DNA from: Thermophilibacter provencensis
GTDB taxonomy: Bacteria; Actinomycetota; Coriobacteriia; Coriobacteriales; Atopobiaceae
DNA length: 64,000 bases
Reading direction: 5' to 3'
NCBI RefSeq assembly: GCF_030372065.1
Contig: NZ_JAUDEA010000002.1
Span: 186,001 to 250,000, forward strand
Made by a program: the position numbers and the translations under genes. Below the pieces are notes generated by a model that saw nothing but the letters and a program-made list of their open reading frames with translations, ran no database searches and had not been told where the DNA came from. This document shows positions 17,427 to 25,620 of the stretch, piece after piece (within the stretch, counting starts at the first letter, position 1; the number at the start of each line of letters is the position of its first letter).

Positions 17427-17428
17427 GG

Positions 17429-18319
17429 CTACACCGCCGGGTAGGTGTCGGTCAGGCGCTGGAAGAAGTCATCGCCCTCGGTGGCGAAGCCGACCTCCAT
17501 CTCCATGCGGACGGCGAACATGTTGCGCTGCCACAGGTGGATGGTGTTGGTGCCGTCGTTGAGGGACGCCTGGTCGGTGACCGTCATGTTGAGATCCTGA
17601 ACGACGCCGATGTGGGCCTTCGCCCAGTCGCCGATGAAGCCGACGGTATTGGCGGCGGAGCTGCCAGCCTTGTACGCGGCGTGGACGGTCTCGGTGGGCA
17701 GGCCGTACGGGGTCGGGTTGCCGGTGGAGTTGTAGCCGCCGAAGAGGAGAGAGCCGGAATCGTCCTTGGCTCCGGTCAGGATGCCGTAGCCCTGCGGGGA
17801 GACGGCGATGGCGTTGGCCGTGCCGCCAGCCACGCCGATGGCGGTGATGGCGGAGTTGATGGCACCGGCGGGGTCGGCCTGAAGGTCAACGGCGTCGGCG
17901 CCGGTGAGCGTGTCGAAGTTGGCGCCGGGGGCGGTGCCGAAGAAGATGGTCTGGTCGAGCATCTTGGCCATCGCGTAGGGCATGCGGTCGATGACGGCGG
18001 CGTAGAGCGTGTCCTCGTCGCGACGGAACTCGTTGGAGAACGGCACGATGACGGCCAGCTTGTACGGGACGATGGTCTTGTTCTCGAAGGCCGGCTTGGA
18101 GACGGTCTTCTCATGCGTCTCCTCGACCCATGCGGGCGTCGGGTCGCCGGTGATGATGTTCACCTTGACGCCGGTGCCGGGAAGGTTGATGCGGTTGGCG
18201 TGGGCCATGACGAAAGAGTTCTGGCGGATGCCCTGCCAGACCTGCTCGGAGACGTCCTGGGGCGTCACGACGCCGGTGGTACCGCGATAAACGTCAATGT
18301 CGGTGGTGGAAAGTGCCAT
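17429..18319 (-). CDS. Major capsid protein (HK97 fold)
   Basis: 296 residues. It has a helical N-terminal arm (VYRGTTGVVTPQDVSEQVWQ), an E-loop/A-domain region with VPFSNEFRRDEDTLYAAV, and a C-terminal RNMFAVRMEMEVGFATEG typical of HK97-type capsid proteins. A separate scaffold gene lies directly upstream, so no prohead delta domain is expected. Most abundant virion protein by inference. Confidence 0.9.
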   Translation of the reverse strand: MALSTTDIDVYRGTTGVVTPQDVSEQVWQGIRQNSFVMAHANRINLPGTGVKVNIITGDPTPAWVEETHEKTVSKPAFENKTIVPYKLAVIVPFSNEFRRDEDTLYAAVIDRMPYAMAKMLDQTIFFGTAPGANFDTLTGADAVDLQADPAGAINSAITAIGVAGGTANAIAVSPQGYGILTGAKDDSGSLLFGGYNSTGNPTPYGLPTETVHAAYKAGSSAANTVGFIGDWAKAHIGVVQDLNMTVTDQASLNDGTNTIHLWQRNMFAVRMEMEVGFATEGDDFFQRLTDTYPAV

Positions 18320-18328
18320 TGTTGCCTC

Positions 18329-18844
18329 CTAAGAAAGCGACTTGTTTACGAACTCCATGAACGAGTGCTTCGGGTCACTCTTCGTTGGGGCCTTGCTGTG
18401 GCCGTTGTCGAGCACGCTCGGGTAGATGGGCGCGCCGCTGAGCTTCGTGGCGATGTAGTCCGCGTTCGCCTCGATGGCCTTGCGGTCATCGCCGGCCATG
18501 CGGCCCAGCCACTCGGCGTCCACGCCCTTGGCCGCCGCGACCTCTACCACGATTGCGGCTCGCTCGGCCTTCCGCTCGTACTCGGCGAGCTTCTCCTCGG
18601 CCTTCTCGGCGCGCTTGGTGGCGTCGGCCAGCTTCTCCGCGTCGGTCTTGGAGGCGTCCTTCAGCGCCTCCAGCTCCTTCGCGGCTGCGGCGTTGTCCTT
18701 GCTGCGCTGCTCCCACTTGCGTGACTGGGCGAGCACCTTCTCGTACTCGGCCTTCCAGTCGCGCTCAGGCTCGGCGGGCGTCGGCTGTGCAGCCTCGGTC
18801 TCCGTCTGCTCCGTGGGCTGCGCGCCCTGTTCGTTCTCGGCCAT
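18329..18844 (-). CDS. Capsid scaffolding protein
   Basis: 171 residues. It is rich in Ala/Glu/Lys with a long predicted coiled coil (residues about 25-105), plus a basic, less charged C-terminus ending KHSFMEFVNKSLS that would touch the capsid protein. This matches gp7/GP20-type scaffolds. It starts after the two terminators and lies 10 bases from the major capsid gene. Confidence 0.85.
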   Translation of the reverse strand: MAENEQGAQPTEQTETEAAQPTPAEPERDWKAEYEKVLAQSRKWEQRSKDNAAAAKELEALKDASKTDAEKLADATKRAEKAEEKLAEYERKAERAAIVVEVAAAKGVDAEWLGRMAGDDRKAIEANADYIATKLSGAPIYPSVLDNGHSKAPTKSDPKHSFMEFVNKSLS

Positions 18845-18904
18845 TCAGGTCCCCTTCCCGCGCCGTGCGGCGCGTGTCTTAGCCCCGTGCGGGGCCGCGG
18901 CATG

Positions 18905-18927
18905 AAAAAGGCCGCACTTCTGCGGCC
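18905..18927 (-). terminator. Second of two tandem terminators upstream of the scaffold gene
   Basis: On the minus strand GGCCGCAGAAGTGCGGCC folds into a stem and is followed by TTTTT. It stands 60 bases before the scaffold start, so capsid transcription must either read through or start nearby. A third GC hairpin without a T-run lies at about 18884-18898. Confidence 0.75.
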
Positions 18928-18934
18928 AGATATG

Positions 18935-18955
18935 AAAAAAGCCCCGTGCGGGGCT
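18935..18955 (-). terminator. First of two tandem terminators, after tRNA-Leu
   Basis: On the minus strand AGCCCCGCACGGGGCT is followed by TTTTTT, an ideal intrinsic terminator 17 bases past the tRNA 3' end. It should set the tRNA transcript's 3' boundary and reduce read-through from packaging to capsid genes. Confidence 0.8.
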
Positions 18956-18972
18956 GATTTCTGAAAAATGGT

Positions 18973-19057
18973 TGGTCGGGGCGGCGGGACTCGAACCCGC
19001 ACGGATTCCTCCACCGGTTCCTGAGACCGGCGCTTCTGCCGTTCCCGCCACGCCCCG
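18973..19057 (-). tRNA. Phage-encoded tRNA-Leu, anticodon CAG
   Basis: The minus strand folds as a class II tRNA: acceptor CGGGGCG/CGCCCCG (7 of 7 pairs); anticodon stem CCGGT/ACCGG with loop CTCAGGA, giving CAG; a long variable arm, as in tRNA-Leu; T-arm GCGGG-TTCGAGT-CCCGC; discriminator A; and an encoded CCA end. Length is 85 bases. It begins with C rather than the usual G. It lies in the head operon, not at an attachment site, so it is part of the phage rather than a host integration target. CUG is a frequent leucine codon in high-GC DNA. Confidence 0.92.
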
Positions 19058-19127
19058 CTGGGGTATACTTCTCATGAGAAGCCGATGCGCGCCGGCCAGT
19101 GTGCCGGAACGACCGTCGGCTTTCTCG

Positions 19128-20375
19128 CTATCTCTCGAGCCTTCTCATGGACCCATCCCTCCCGACGATGATGACCTCGGTTATCTCAGGAAATTCCCCG
19201 TCATCGAGAACCTTCCGAGCGTCATCGACCATCTGCCCGAAGGTCTTTTCGCTCCTTACGTTGCTGATGATCAGCTTGTCGCTCTGCGGGTTCGGGGTCT
19301 TCTTGTCGTTTCCGTATACAGCACTCTTGAACTGGTTCCAGACGGTCAGGTGGCCGTTGCCTGCGGGGTTCTTCATCTCCCATGCAACGCCCTTTATGAA
19401 CGTGTCTGATGTCCGGCGCCTGAATCCGCCCGGCTGGTCTCCCCTCGTCTTTCGGAACTCGACAGGAAGCCCGTTGGACCTCAGCAGCTCTCCGCATGCC
19501 CTCTCGAACTTATCAGGGGACGCCCCGCTCTCCTCACGGTATGCTGGGACCTTTCCGGTCCTGAACCACTCGGGGTCTCGCGTCTCAATCTCCGCCGCCA
19601 TGCGCCTGTTGAGGAACGCCTGGAACGCATCGGACTCCTTGCCCCCGCGCTTCTCGATGAGCCTTTTCCGCTCCCCCTCTGGAAGACTGTTCCACTGCTT
19701 CCGTATCCCAGAGGTGCCACCGAGCGAGTCGAGGCACTGCTTGTAGTGCCGATACATCTCGTCAGGGTCGTAGTCCTCCACCCCCGACTTGTCGAACCGG
19801 GCCACCGCGCGGCAGTCGCAGTTTTCGTGCGCATGACTCGCCGCGCTCTTGTCCGAATAGTGGAACCCGAACGACGAGAGCATGAGGCAGAACCCGCACG
19901 TCTCTGAGCCGCTGGGCACGCGGGCGTATTTCGGCTTCATCGGGTCGCGCCTCGCGTTCTCCGCCACGCTCACGTTCTCGGCGCGCCGTATGTCGCGGTC
20001 CACGCGGGCGAGCACCTTGCGGTTGAACTGCCCCACGGGCTTTCCATCCACGATGTCCTGGACGAACGCCTTGATGGCCCCGATGGTGGCGTCAGGCTCG
20101 TACCCGCTGATGGCGGTAGCCCCCATCGCCTCCCCCACCGCGGCCTCGCGCACGGCGTCGTACATGTCCGCGCCGACCTGGGCGGCGGAGTCGGTATAGG
20201 TGGGCATGACGGCCGCGAGCGCCTGGATCACGATGTCGCGGCACTCGGCGATGTTCTCGGGCGTCCACGTGATGGACTCCAGCACCGCCAGCACCCGCGC
20301 CTGCGCGTCCGCCGAGATGCCGTTGACCTCCTCGGTCACGAATTCGAGCACGGCGCGCGGTATGGTCGCGGCCAT
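19128..20375 (-). CDS. MuF-type minor head protein with C-terminal CdiA-like nuclease/toxin domain
   Basis: 415 residues. Residues 1-270 look like an SPP1 gp7/MuF minor head protein: helical, then SETCGFCLMLSSFGFHYSDK and HAHENCDC, a Cys/His cluster common in this family. Residues about 285-415 form a separate domain resembling CdiA-CT tRNA nucleases of the PD-(D/E)xK type: ERACGELLRSNGLPVEF, then TSD (D324), WEMK (E333, K335), NQFKSAV, SDKLIISN and ITEVIIVGRDG. MuF-toxin fusions are a known polymorphic toxin class of temperate phages. No immunity gene is obvious; the next gene downstream is the tRNA-Leu. The toxin assignment is by motif pattern, not tested. Confidence 0.7.
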   Translation of the reverse strand: MAATIPRAVLEFVTEEVNGISADAQARVLAVLESITWTPENIAECRDIVIQALAAVMPTYTDSAAQVGADMYDAVREAAVGEAMGATAISGYEPDATIGAIKAFVQDIVDGKPVGQFNRKVLARVDRDIRRAENVSVAENARRDPMKPKYARVPSGSETCGFCLMLSSFGFHYSDKSAASHAHENCDCRAVARFDKSGVEDYDPDEMYRHYKQCLDSLGGTSGIRKQWNSLPEGERKRLIEKRGGKESDAFQAFLNRRMAAEIETRDPEWFRTGKVPAYREESGASPDKFERACGELLRSNGLPVEFRKTRGDQPGGFRRRTSDTFIKGVAWEMKNPAGNGHLTVWNQFKSAVYGNDKKTPNPQSDKLIISNVRSEKTFGQMVDDARKVLDDGEFPEITEVIIVGRDGSMRRLER

Positions 20376-20378
20376 GCG

Positions 20379-21797
20379 TTACTCCGCCTGCTGCGAAGCA
20401 CCGGGGCCACCGGAGGTGCCGCCAGCCATGATGCTCATGATGGCGGCCGAGTTCCTGTTGGCGTTGACCTGCGAGAGGATGCTGTCCACCTCGGCGGTGT
20501 CGAAGCCCTGGCCCGCCCAGAACTCACGCGTCATGGTGAATCCGTCCACGACGGCGGCGATCTTGGTCATGGCGTCCGCCGTGGACGCCAGCGACGGGCG
20601 CATGGGGTTGCGGAAGTGCGGGATGACGCTGCGCTGCTCGTCGGTGAGGCCGTCGATCGTGGTGTTCCCGGCCACCGCCATCGCCATGAGGGCGACGTTT
20701 CGCATGGAGGCACGGTTGGACTCGATGCAGTCCTCGGCGGCCACGCATATGTCCTCGCGCTGGGCCGCTATCGCCTCCGCCGAGCTCGGGTTGTCCTGGA
20801 CGATGCCCAGGCTGTTCAGTGGCACGCCCGTGGCGCCCGAGAAGAGCTTGGCGTAAGTCATGATTGCGTCGATGTAGGGCTGCGGCGAGACTCCGGGGAA
20901 CTGCTGAAGGTTCGGCACGTTGCCGTCCTCGTCCCTCGTGGCGAGGAACCAGCTGCCCACGCGCATCAGCCACTTGCTCTTGGCCATCGCATCGAACTGC
21001 TCGTCGGTGAGGCCGGTCGCGGCCATCATCGGCACGGCGTAGAAGGCTCCCGACACCGCCATGTAGCGCAGCGTCCGCTCCACCTCGTCAACGAGGTAGC
21101 GTACCGCGCGGGTGATTCTGGTCTGCCCGAACGGCTTGGTGCCAGTGGGGCGGAAGCAGAACGCCTCCATCATGGGGCGGTCGAGCGGGGTGGGCAGGGT
21201 CTCGGCGACCCATGACGTGCTGAGGACGCGCCGGAGCACGACAACGCGCCCCGGCAGGTGGAGGTTGGCCTGCACCGGAACCGGCTTGAGCCCTCCCCAG
21301 TCCGTGCGGCGCATGTCGGCGACAACGAGGCCGCTCCCAACGCGCTGCTCGGCCACGTCCCACGTCGCGACGGCGCTCTCCGCGCTGTGCATCCGCACCA
21401 CGGCGCGGTCGCTCACGCGCTGGACGGTGGCGAACATGCAGCCGTGGGTCAGCTCGCTCGCCACGGTGCGGTTGAAGGCGCCGGAGAGGTCGTTCTCGAG
21501 CTCGATGCGGCCGAAGTCCTCGTCCTCGTAGTCCCCGGCGAAGGTGAAGCCGTCCATGCGGACGCGCTCCGAGACGCTGGTGACGGCCTTGCGCGCCCAG
21601 TCGCTGCGCACGCTGGGGTCCACGCTGTCCGGGATGTTGTCTATGCCGATGTCCGGCGTCTTCTGCTCGCCCTCGTAGTAGGCGTCGAGCGTGTGGTTGC
21701 GCGGCTCCACGGCCTGCGCCACCTCCACCAGCTCGTTGAGCGCGTTCCTGTCGGCGGCGTCCAGTCCCGCTGCGTTCGTGATTCCCGGAAGGTTCAT
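20379..21797 (-). CDS. Phage portal protein (SPP1 gp6-like)
   Basis: 472 residues. The portal dodecamer forms the DNA entry channel and docks the terminase. Typical family content: YYEGEQKTPDIGI (portal N-terminus), WARKAVTSVSERVRMDGF, YMAVSGAFYAVPMM, and a Gln/Ala-rich C-terminus. ATG 21797 shares a base with the terminase stop (TGATG); a longer in-frame start is less likely. Confidence 0.88.
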   Translation of the reverse strand: MNLPGITNAAGLDAADRNALNELVEVAQAVEPRNHTLDAYYEGEQKTPDIGIDNIPDSVDPSVRSDWARKAVTSVSERVRMDGFTFAGDYEDEDFGRIELENDLSGAFNRTVASELTHGCMFATVQRVSDRAVVRMHSAESAVATWDVAEQRVGSGLVVADMRRTDWGGLKPVPVQANLHLPGRVVVLRRVLSTSWVAETLPTPLDRPMMEAFCFRPTGTKPFGQTRITRAVRYLVDEVERTLRYMAVSGAFYAVPMMAATGLTDEQFDAMAKSKWLMRVGSWFLATRDEDGNVPNLQQFPGVSPQPYIDAIMTYAKLFSGATGVPLNSLGIVQDNPSSAEAIAAQREDICVAAEDCIESNRASMRNVALMAMAVAGNTTIDGLTDEQRSVIPHFRNPMRPSLASTADAMTKIAAVVDGFTMTREFWAGQGFDTAEVDSILSQVNANRNSAAIMSIMAGGTSGGPGASQQAE

Positions 21798-23239
21798 CAG
21801 CCAATCCTCAGCTTCCTCGCGGGGTTGCGTTTCGTGGTCTTGGCCTGCCACAGCGCGAGCGCGCAGGCCTCAATCAATGTCGCGTCGGCGCCTCCCGCGT
21901 CCTCGAAGCCAACTCCGTCCTGCCCGATACGGCGGCGGGCGGTGAGGGTCGCGGAGGCGGTCAATTCCTCTTGTCCGTAGTGCGCGAGGTCGTGCTCGGC
22001 CACGGCGTTGGTGAGCATGGACACGGCCTTGGCCATGTCGCGCGGGCCCGCCGTGACGATTGCCCTCTTCGGGAAGCCCGCGTCCGCGAGCCTCGTGATC
22101 AGTGCCGCCGTGCTGCCGCCGTCGATGGCGACGGTCGCGACCTTGTCGCGGCGCGCGTCCAGCCACGCGGCCACCCAGCCGACACCCTCGGAGAGCGGGC
22201 GGGTGTCCACCCACTCCACGTAGCTCGCGCCCTCGGAGGGGCGCAGGCAGTAGGCAAGCGTCGCGCGGTCGGGACCGAACTTGACGCCCGCGCACGTGAT
22301 GCACGGCTCGGGCGGCTCGTCGGTCTCGCAGAGCGCCCACGCCTCGACGTCGATGACGTGCTCGACGGCGCTCTCGGTCGGGCTCCACCACCCCAGGCGC
22401 TCGCGGGCGAACTTGTCTGGGGCCATGTCCAGCGCCTCAGCCTCGATGGTGGACTCCAGTATCAGGACGCCGAGCGAGGGGTTCGTCTCGTACCAGCGCT
22501 CGCGGTCGTTGATGTCCCCGACCTCGGGCACCGACCACTCGGCGTAGGCGATGCCCTCCGCGCAGGACAGCGCTCGGTCGCGGATGCGGCGCGCCACCAT
22601 GCCGGGAGCGCTCTCGTCGGGTGGCGTGCCGGTGTAGAGAATCTGAGGGTTGCTCGACGCCGACAGGCACGGCATGAAGGATGCCTGCTGCTCGTCGGTC
22701 AGCTCCTGGTCCTCGTCGAACACGAGCAGGTCAGCGTGCTGGCCGCGCCCGCCGTTGCGCGTGCGGGCGAGGAACTTAATCTTGCCGCCCGCCTTGAACT
22801 CCACCGCCTCGCGGCCAAGCGCGGTGCGGATGGCCTTGAGGTACTTGTGGAACATCCGCTGGTCGAAGAAGGATGCCACGTCCTCGAAGGTCTCGGTTGA
22901 GGTCTTCTGCAGGTGCGACGTGTAGAGCACCAGCTCGTTCAGCACGCACGCGCCGTAGTCCATGCGCGGGGCGGTAGTGCCGAGCGTCTTGCCGTTCTGG
23001 CGCGGCACGTGCTCCCCGCACGACTTGGCGGCCCAGCGCCCGTAGGCGTCGACGCCCAGCCACGACGAGCAGACGATGCGCTGCCAGTCTAGGAAGCGGA
23101 AGCCGCCAGCGCCCATGAAGGCCTCCATCTCCGCGAAGCGGTTGGAGACCGACGGAGGCTGTATGAACCTAACCGGCTCGACGCGGCCTCGTCGTAGAGG
23201 CGCCGGCGATGATGGAATCGAGGCCGTCATCGCCATCAT
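21797..23239 (-). CDS. Terminase large subunit
   Basis: 480 residues. It is the ATP-driven packaging motor and nuclease. The ATPase P-loop is VPRQNGKT (about residues 79-85), Walker B is LLVFDEDQEL (171-180), and the coupling motif is YTGTPPDE. C-terminal nuclease-domain Asp residues lie in VKFGPDRATL and VAIDGGST. The start is uncertain: MMAMTASIP at 23239 overlaps terS by 71 bases. It is followed by the portal gene, as usual. Confidence 0.92.
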   Translation of the reverse strand: MMAMTASIPSSPAPLRRGRVEPVRFIQPPSVSNRFAEMEAFMGAGGFRFLDWQRIVCSSWLGVDAYGRWAAKSCGEHVPRQNGKTLGTTAPRMDYGACVLNELVLYTSHLQKTSTETFEDVASFFDQRMFHKYLKAIRTALGREAVEFKAGGKIKFLARTRNGGRGQHADLLVFDEDQELTDEQQASFMPCLSASSNPQILYTGTPPDESAPGMVARRIRDRALSCAEGIAYAEWSVPEVGDINDRERWYETNPSLGVLILESTIEAEALDMAPDKFARERLGWWSPTESAVEHVIDVEAWALCETDEPPEPCITCAGVKFGPDRATLAYCLRPSEGASYVEWVDTRPLSEGVGWVAAWLDARRDKVATVAIDGGSTAALITRLADAGFPKRAIVTAGPRDMAKAVSMLTNAVAEHDLAHYGQEELTASATLTARRRIGQDGVGFEDAGGADATLIEACALALWQAKTTKRNPARKLRIG

Positions 23240-23522
23240 CCACCTCCTGCACGCCCAGCATCTCGCAGAGCTGCTTGAGGGCCTTCGTGTAGCTCGACAT
23301 AAGCGAGTTGTAGCCGTCGAACGCGGGGTTCTTCCTGATGCCGCGCTGCCCGCCGCCGTTGTCGTAGGGGATTGCCACGGAGCTGCGGCCTATGACCTCT
23401 CGGGCGTTGGCGAGCTTCTGCTCCATCCACAGCACGTTCTCCGCCAGCTCCACCGCGCGGGCGCGGGTCGGCTCTTGCAGGGACGCGCAGATGGCCTCGG
23501 CGCGGGGGCGGGCGTCACTCAT
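23169..23522 (-). CDS. Terminase small subunit (P27-like)
   Basis: 117 residues from ATG 23522 (MSDARPRAEAICASLQ); a GTG three codons upstream is possible. The helical pattern with KNPAFDGYNSLMSSYTKALK matches the P27-type small terminase (ENPAF...Y.KA...L...LGL). It recognises the packaging site and loads TerL. It overlaps the ParB-methyltransferase stop by 8 bases. Confidence 0.85.
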   Translation of the reverse strand: MSDARPRAEAICASLQEPTRARAVELAENVLWMEQKLANAREVIGRSSVAIPYDNGGGQRGIRKNPAFDGYNSLMSSYTKALKQLCEMLGVQEVDDGDDGLDSIIAGASTTRPRRAG

Positions 23523-24852
23523 GGCACTCACCGAGCGACCTCACTATCTCGCGCTCTCGGTCGCTCAGCTCCCATACCAGAGGCGCTGCCAGCGCCCCCC
23601 CTTGCTCGCGGTTGCGCTCGGCGGCGATTCTCTCTGCCTCCCTGCGCTCGGCGGCGATTCTCTCTGCCTCCCTGCGCTCGGCGGCGATTCTCTCGGAGAC
23701 AAGCAGGCCGCCGCCGTAAATCGACGAGCCAGATTCCTCCTGAGCGTCGAGCCGCCCGATTCTCACGCACTGGGACGCTGGCACCTTCAGCTCGACTCCG
23801 GCCTTTGCCATGTTCGACAGCATTGCGGCTGTCAGCACCTCACGCGGGTACTCGTACTTCGGGAGGTTTCGCGCCTTCTCGTGTCGAAGCTCCGCGACCT
23901 TGTCGTTGACCTGCCTCGTGAGGTCTGGGGCCGTCCGCGCCACGATTCCCTCGTCATAGCTCGTGACGAAGGACGTGTGGACCACCGCGCCGTTCTCGTA
24001 CTCGATGTCGCAGTATGTCAGGACGTGGCAGCAGTCCATGCAGGTGCTCGCCGAGCCTAGGGCGGTGAGCGACGGGCAGAAAAGGAAGAACGGGATTCCG
24101 CTGTCCAGATAAAACCGGACGATCTTCGAGAGGATGGAGAACGGCGGGTTGTCCACGACCACCTTGCCGCCGCCGTAATCGAACTTCTCGTAGTCGCCGC
24201 CAGGATAGAACGGGCGCACGACCTTCGCGGGGTCGATGCCGTACTCCTTGCACGCCCAGTCCCTTATGACCTCGTACACCTCGGGTGGCGTGTAGCAGTC
24301 GTCCGTGGTCTTCTTTGGCTTGAACTTCTCCACGAACTCGTCGTAGCCATCGTCGCCCTCGCCGCTCATGGCGTCGAGGTTTGAGAAGTCTACGCCGCCG
24401 CCAGATGCCCGCTCCATGTCGCGCTCGGTGAAGCCGAAGGCGCTCATGTCGAGGTCGGCCAGCCCGTCCAGCTCCTGCGCCAGCAGCTCGCTGTCCCACT
24501 CCGCCAGCTCGCCCACGCGGTTGTCCGCGAGGCGGTACGCGGCGCACTGCTCCGGCGTGAGGTCGGATGCCACGACCACGGGCACATCGGTCATCCCGAG
24601 CGCGAGCGCGGCCTTGTAGCGCGTGTGGCCGACCACGATCGTGCCGTCGGCGTCCACCACGATGGGCTGGCGCCAGCCGAACTCGCGGAGGCTTGCCGCC
24701 ACGGCCTGCACCGCCCCGTCGTTGCGGCGCGGGTTGTCCTCGTACGGGCGCACGTCACCGATGGGCACGTACTTGACGCGGAGGTCCTTCGTGGGGACCA
24801 CCCCCTTGCTGGTATGCCTTTGTGTGTGAATCGGCGCTATGCCGCGGGGCAC
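23515..24852 (-). CDS. ParB-like nuclease domain fused to DNA methyltransferase
   Basis: 445 residues from a GTG start (start uncertain; no clear ribosome-binding site, and another GTG lies about 17 codons in). Residues 25-110 form a ParB/sulfiredoxin-type domain (VRPYEDNPRRND, IVVGHTRYKAALALG). Residues about 180-380 resemble an N6-adenine methyltransferase with the NPPF motif IV (VVVDNPPFSIL, 232-241). A repeated RIAAERREAE segment follows. Such fusions occur in phage packaging modules and may mark or protect phage DNA. Which base or site is methylated cannot be read from sequence. Confidence 0.75.
   Translation of the reverse strand: MPRGIAPIHTQRHTSKGVVPTKDLRVKYVPIGDVRPYEDNPRRNDGAVQAVAASLREFGWRQPIVVDADGTIVVGHTRYKAALALGMTDVPVVVASDLTPEQCAAYRLADNRVGELAEWDSELLAQELDGLADLDMSAFGFTERDMERASGGGVDFSNLDAMSGEGDDGYDEFVEKFKPKKTTDDCYTPPEVYEVIRDWACKEYGIDPAKVVRPFYPGGDYEKFDYGGGKVVVDNPPFSILSKIVRFYLDSGIPFFLFCPSLTALGSASTCMDCCHVLTYCDIEYENGAVVHTSFVTSYDEGIVARTAPDLTRQVNDKVAELRHEKARNLPKYEYPREVLTAAMLSNMAKAGVELKVPASQCVRIGRLDAQEESGSSIYGGGLLVSERIAAERREAERIAAERREAERIAAERNREQGGALAAPLVWELSDREREIVRSLGECHE
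23614..23694. repeat. 30-bp tandem repeat, 2.7 copies, inside the ParB-methyltransferase gene
   Basis: Units at 23614-23643, 23644-23673 and partial 23674-23694 are identical. They encode a charged ten-residue repeat (RIAAERREAE) that likely forms an extended helix. In-frame units suggest copy number can vary by slippage without breaking the gene. Confidence 0.85.
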
Positions 24853-24891
24853 GCCGTCGTCCCACGGGGAGGGGATGCCCCCCTGGCCTTC

Positions 24892-25296
24892 TCAGAGCGC
24901 GCCTGACGAGCGCTTTGGGTGTCTCACGGGCGCTTGCCCCATGCGCCCCTTTGCGCCCCTCAGAACGGCCCTCGCGCCCTCGCAGAACGCCAGCGCCGAC
25001 GGCCACGGCCCGAATCGGGCGCGCACCTCGGCGCGGATGGAAGCGACGCGATTCATTGGCTTGTTGCCGCGCCATGCATTACAACACCTATGACTTGGGG
25101 CCACATTGGAAGGGTCGATAGGCGAGCCGCCCTTGCTCACGGGCACCAGCTCGTCAAGCTCGAATGCCAGCGGCGTGCCGGGCGGCGCGTCGGGCGGGAT
25201 GGGCAGGCCGCATATGTGGCACGGCTCGCCCATGGCGCGGACGCGGGCGACGAGCGCGCGGCGGCGCGCGCCGTTGGCGTAGCGGTTGGCAGACAC
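24892..25296 (-). CDS. HNH endonuclease
   Basis: 134 residues. Zinc-site cysteines CHICG near residue 26 and the second pair in HRCCN frame an HNH fold: FELDELVPVSKGGSPIDPSN, then APSHRCCNAWRGNKP. HNH proteins next to terminases help DNA packaging/cleavage in many HK97-type phages. The usual first His of the motif (DHIVPLS) is Glu here (LDELVPVS), which may alter activity. It precedes the ParB-methyltransferase and terS. Confidence 0.8.
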   Translation of the reverse strand: MSANRYANGARRRALVARVRAMGEPCHICGLPIPPDAPPGTPLAFELDELVPVSKGGSPIDPSNVAPSHRCCNAWRGNKPMNRVASIRAEVRARFGPWPSALAFCEGARAVLRGAKGRMGQAPVRHPKRSSGAL

Positions 25297-25467
25297 CTCG
25301 CGCCCCCCATCGTCTCGCGCATCACGCGCAGCCTATATGTATCACACGGGATACGGGGTTCGATGGTTCCGCATGGTTCCGCGTGGTGCTGATTTTTCGC
25401 CCCTCGCGCGCCCCGACCACGTGGAGGTGGAGGTGGGGGACAGGCGAGCGCAGCGAGCCGGCGCATG
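25297..25467 (-). promoter_or_regulatory. Probable late promoter / packaging-site region with 10-bp repeats
   Basis: This non-coding stretch lies after two terminators and before the HNH gene. It holds two tandem copies of TGGTTCCGC(A/G) (25364-25373 and 25374-25383) and, toward the gene, a minus-strand CATATAGG near an inverted GTATC..GATAC at about 25337-25352. It is a logical place for the activator site of the ArpU-like protein, or for the cos/pac sequence. Both roles are inferred. Confidence 0.4.
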
Positions 25468-25499
25468 AAAAAAGCCCCGCCGGACGCATCCAGCGGGGC
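25468..25499 (-). terminator. Intrinsic terminator at the end of the early/middle operon
   Basis: Minus strand: GCCCCGCTGG, a short loop, CCGGCGGGGC and TTTTTT. Together with the hairpin at 25583-25615 it closes the long leftward early transcript. Confidence 0.8.
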
Positions 25500-25582
25500 C
25501 TCTCGGCGAGATGCCGAGGGAACTGGTCATTTGATTGTACTGCGCCATGGCGCGCTCGCGCGCGGGGCGTCCCTTATGCACG

Positions 25583-25615
25583 AAAAACGCCCCGAACGGC
25601 AAGCCGAACGGGGCG
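25583..25615 (-). terminator. Upstream tandem terminator
   Basis: Minus strand: CGCCCCG and CGGGGCG enclose an inner CGGC-TT-GCCG stem, followed by TTTTT. It begins 6 bases after the stop of the small gene at 25621. Confidence 0.78.
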
Positions 25616-25620
25616 ATGAG

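Noticed and set aside
18973-19057. tRNA gene as the integration site of the prophage
   Set aside because: It is in the middle of the head operon, no direct repeat of its 3' end is found at the prophage ends, and a 15-bp repeat elsewhere marks the boundaries precisely.
23614-23694. Possible CRISPR array
   Set aside because: The 30-bp units are directly adjacent with no spacers, lie in frame in the ParB-methyltransferase gene and encode a regular peptide repeat.
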